From: Lachnospiraceae bacterium
Lineage (GTDB): Bacteria; Bacillota; Clostridia; Lachnospirales; Lachnospiraceae
DNA length: 63,287 nucleotides
NCBI GenBank assembly: GCA_017614155.1
Contig: JAGACK010000027.1
Coordinates: forward strand, 1 to 63,287
Direction: 5' to 3'
How positions within the stretch are numbered: position 1 is the first letter of the stretch; every line of letters starts with the position of its first letter. Shown here in pieces: positions 60,932 to 63,287 of this stretch. The position numbers were made by a program, and so were the translations under genes. The notes under the pieces were generated by a model, which saw only the letters and a program-made list of their open reading frames with translations, made no database searches and was not told the DNA's origin.

Positions 60932-62458
60932 ATGAATAATATAAGGACACTGTGGGAACACTGCAGAAATGATTTCAAAGGCCTTGCAGCTGTACGATGG
61001 CTTGAAAAGAAGGATGTGAAGGAGATCAGCTACACCGGACTTGATGAGGCTGTGACTGCGGTCAGAAAGGGGCTGGCTGAAGCCGGCTTATCGGGAAAGC
61101 ACATCGCACTCATCGGAACTAGCTCCGTTTTCTGGATCGAAAGCTATCTTGCGATTACAACGGGTGATAATGTCGCGGTTCCGCTCGATGCGAATCTTCC
61201 GGCGGAGGATCTTGTCGATCTGCTGAACCGTTCCGACTCGGAAGCGCTTTTCCTGAGTCCGAAGCTGAAAGCTCTTACAGAAACCGTGAAGGCCGAATGC
61301 CCGAAGATAAAGAATATATGGTTCCTGTCCGAAGAAGATGATCAGCCATGTCTTACTCAGCTGAGGGCATCAGGAGAAGGAGTGGATGATGTTGAAGGAA
61401 ACGGCGAAGACGAACTTGCCACGATCATCTTCACATCGGGAACAACCGGAAAGAGCAAGGGAGTCATGCTGACCCAGAACAATCTCGCATCCAATGTTGC
61501 ATCGGTTCAGTACATTGTCGAGCCCGGATGCGTGCTGATGAGCGTGCTTCCGATACATCACGCATTCTGTTTATGTATGGACTGGCTGAAGGGATTTTCA
61601 CTCGGAGCGGTCATATGCATCAATGATTCATTCCTCCACATGGTCAGGAACATGAGTATATTCAAACCTGAGGTCATGCTGATGGTACCGCTCATGATAG
61701 AGTCGATCTACAAAAGACTGGCAACAGCCGATCCGTCAGTGCCGGCACAGGTGCTTGCTCAGAATGTATTCGGCGGCAACCTTCGCATCATATTCACGGG
61801 AGGGGCGCATCTTGATCCTTTCTACATCGGGAAGTTCAGGGAATACGGCGTGGATGTGCTGGAGGGGTATGGCATGAGCGAGTGTTCTCCGGTCATAACA
61901 TCAAACACTCCGGATGATCATAAGGACGGCTCCATAGGAAAGCCGCTTCCCAATGTCGAGATCAGGTTTGAGAATGATGAGATACTTGTCCGCGGCAGCA
62001 GCGTGATGAAGGGTTACTACATGATGCCGGAGGAGACAGCAAAGACGCTTGAGGACGGATGGCTGCATACCGGTGACAAGGGTTATATCGATGAGGATGG
62101 ATTTCTGTTCATAAACGGGCGTGTAAAAAATCTGATAATACTGTCAAACGGGGAGAATATCTCGCCTGAGGAAATAGAGAACAAGATCTCTTTGTCACCG
62201 CTTGTTGCTGAAGTCATAGTGACCGGTGAGGATAACGGCCTTACCGCAAGGATTTATCCCGAAAAGGAACTGGCCGAGGCCAGGGGCATGGATGCAGCTG
62301 AAATCCGATCATCGATCCAGAGCTTTATCGATGAGTACAATGTCAGCCAGCCTACATACAGGCGCATCACTGCATTGGTGGTAAGGGACAATCCGTTCAT
62401 CAGAAACGCGACATCAAAGATAATCAGGGCAAAGGCCCTCGAAGATATCCCTGCCTGA
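60932..62458 (+). CDS. AMP-dependent acyl ligase (ANL superfamily)
   Basis: The 508-residue adenylating enzyme has P-loop IIFTSGTTGKSKG, PIHHAF at motif A4, YGMSE at A5, LHTGDKGYIDEDGFLFINGR at A7-A8 and the C-terminal catalytic Lys in RNATSKIIRAK. The HHAF motif is more like acyl-CoA/acyl-ACP ligases than amino-acid adenylation domains, so a carboxylic or fatty acid is the likely substrate, loaded on the adjacent carrier. I use the ATG at 60932, 1 base after the carrier stop, with GGAGG inside the carrier gene. It converges on the TetR gene with only 6 bases between stops. Confidence 0.92.
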   Translation: MNNIRTLWEHCRNDFKGLAAVRWLEKKDVKEISYTGLDEAVTAVRKGLAEAGLSGKHIALIGTSSVFWIESYLAITTGDNVAVPLDANLPAEDLVDLLNRSDSEALFLSPKLKALTETVKAECPKIKNIWFLSEEDDQPCLTQLRASGEGVDDVEGNGEDELATIIFTSGTTGKSKGVMLTQNNLASNVASVQYIVEPGCVLMSVLPIHHAFCLCMDWLKGFSLGAVICINDSFLHMVRNMSIFKPEVMLMVPLMIESIYKRLATADPSVPAQVLAQNVFGGNLRIIFTGGAHLDPFYIGKFREYGVDVLEGYGMSECSPVITSNTPDDHKDGSIGKPLPNVEIRFENDEILVRGSSVMKGYYMMPEETAKTLEDGWLHTGDKGYIDEDGFLFINGRVKNLIILSNGENISPEEIENKISLSPLVAEVIVTGEDNGLTARIYPEKELAEARGMDAAEIRSSIQSFIDEYNVSQPTYRRITALVVRDNPFIRNATSKIIRAKALEDIPA

Positions 62459-62464
62459 AAAAGG

Positions 62465-63034
62465 TTACAGAAAGGGGAGAAAACCGGCCAGAAATACCCG
62501 TGTCAGAACCTCAGAGATCTTTTCTGCAGGTTCCGAAAAACCATCGGATATCCATTTGTGAAGGATGCCGATTGTGGTTCCGATCATGCCGGCGATCAGA
62601 TATGAGGCGTTTCCGTCAGGATTTTCCCGGCCGCCTGAAGCGGAGGTGAGATTTTTTACATAATCATGAAACATCATTATGGCCTTTTCAAAGAAGGCGT
62701 CTCCGCGCGGGCTTTTTAAGAGGTTTACTACAAACGGGTTCTTCCGTGTATAGTTGCAGATCGCCAGGAAATAGGAATTGCACATCGATCTGTCATCCTT
62801 CGGATGAAAGCTTTCCATCATACTGAATATGTCCCGTATAGTTCTGTCCTCGGCTGCTTCCACAAGGGCCGGGACATTTTCATAATGGTTATAGAATGTG
62901 CTTCGCACGACGCCGGCCTTCTTGGAAATATCGGCAACGGTTATCTTATCAAATTCTTTTTCTTTCAGCAGGGCAAAAAAAGCGTCAAAGATTGCATCTT
63001 CCGCAGTGCTGTAGCGCTCGTCTGATTCATTCAT
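62465..63034 (-). CDS. TetR-family transcriptional regulator
   Basis: The 189-residue protein has an N-terminal helix-turn-helix (about 27-55) with ITVADISKKAGVVRSTFYNHY and a helical C-terminal ligand domain with a hydrophobic final helix. It faces the acyl-ligase gene tail to tail. Its start has no visible ribosome-binding site and an A/T-rich GATAATGATAATAT lies just upstream, so a short-leader or leaderless message is possible. It may control the assembly-line genes or the gene beyond the right edge. Confidence 0.9.
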   Translation of the reverse strand: MNESDERYSTAEDAIFDAFFALLKEKEFDKITVADISKKAGVVRSTFYNHYENVPALVEAAEDRTIRDIFSMMESFHPKDDRSMCNSYFLAICNYTRKNPFVVNLLKSPRGDAFFEKAIMMFHDYVKNLTSASGGRENPDGNASYLIAGMIGTTIGILHKWISDGFSEPAEKISEVLTRVFLAGFLPFL

Positions 63035-63287
63035 GGCTAAATATTATCATTATCCCGCATGAAGCCGCAACCCCTGATCCGGCACCGACAGCGGTCCGAT
63101 ACAGATGCATTAATTTGTATTTGTGTTTGGAAGGTATATACATTAAAATGATGTCGGGGTCAAAACCCTCGACTGAATTATAAACTTGTACATTGAAAAT
63201 TTATACAAACCGCTTTTTAAGTGTTGATTTGCGGATATGACAGCCTGCCGGCATATTATGACAGGGTATTCCCTACTCTTTATCCTA
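63035..63287. other. Non-coding right edge
   Basis: No convincing gene is seen. It holds a small hairpin GGGT/ACCC near 63164-63173 and A/T-rich sequence with TTGTA...TACAA (about 63186-63208) that could belong to the promoter of a gene beyond the window. Confidence 0.4.

Overview
The window looks like a chromosome segment from a motile, anaerobic, meso-diaminopimelate-type member of the Clostridia, most likely Lachnospiraceae. The supporting signs are: the SCIFF peptide with its radical SAM maturase; an oxygen-sensitive class III ribonucleotide reductase; a MurE with the DNPR motif plus a clostridial-type diaminopimelate decarboxylase; a YvyF-like flagellar-operon protein; a fused SecDF; a PrpC/PrkC pair; and dense same-strand operons with 4-base start/stop overlaps. 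Genus cannot be fixed from the sequence alone.

Layout. 1-10.3 kb: a 5'-truncated, repeat-rich membrane protein, then a tight run of hisH, hisF, ung, a lysA-like decarboxylase, a split purine pair (stand-alone IMP cyclohydrolase and stand-alone AICAR transformylase), a PfkB-family sugar kinase and PTS enzyme I. 10.3-13.9 kb: tRNA-Leu(CAA), two unrecognised genes, a minus-strand YvyF-like gene and a small membrane protein transcribed from overlapping divergent promoters. 14.0-18.6 kb: nrdD-nrdG, a 6S RNA on the minus strand, scfA-scfB. 18.6-37.2 kb: a housekeeping block of secDF, recJ, murE-priA-def-fmt-rsmB, rlmN-prpC-prkC-rsgA-rpe and secG-rnr, followed by tmRNA (ssrA).

37.6-49.5 kb is accessory DNA. 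It starts with an internally deleted tyrosine integrase abutting the 3' end of ssrA, a classic integration site. It continues with an AAA/DUF4143 ATPase behind a perfect 24-bp palindrome, a methyltransferase, a flavoprotein, a TetR-CPBP protease-MFS cassette under a doubly-operated promoter, and a 1490-residue Dna2-like nuclease-helicase with a small helical partner. The last pair is the best candidate for an undescribed defence or DNA-processing module.

49.5-63.3 kb: a YihY/BrkB membrane protein; a three-gene cyclic-di-GMP operon (active HD-GYP, degenerate HD-GYP, GGDEF); an alanine/glycine symporter with a terminator in its leader; an alpha/beta hydrolase; and a compact dissociated assembly line (condensation-like enzyme, carrier protein, acyl-AMP ligase) facing a convergent TetR gene. 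That assembly line is the second candidate for new biology.

All calls come from reading the sequence and protein motifs. No database search was run.
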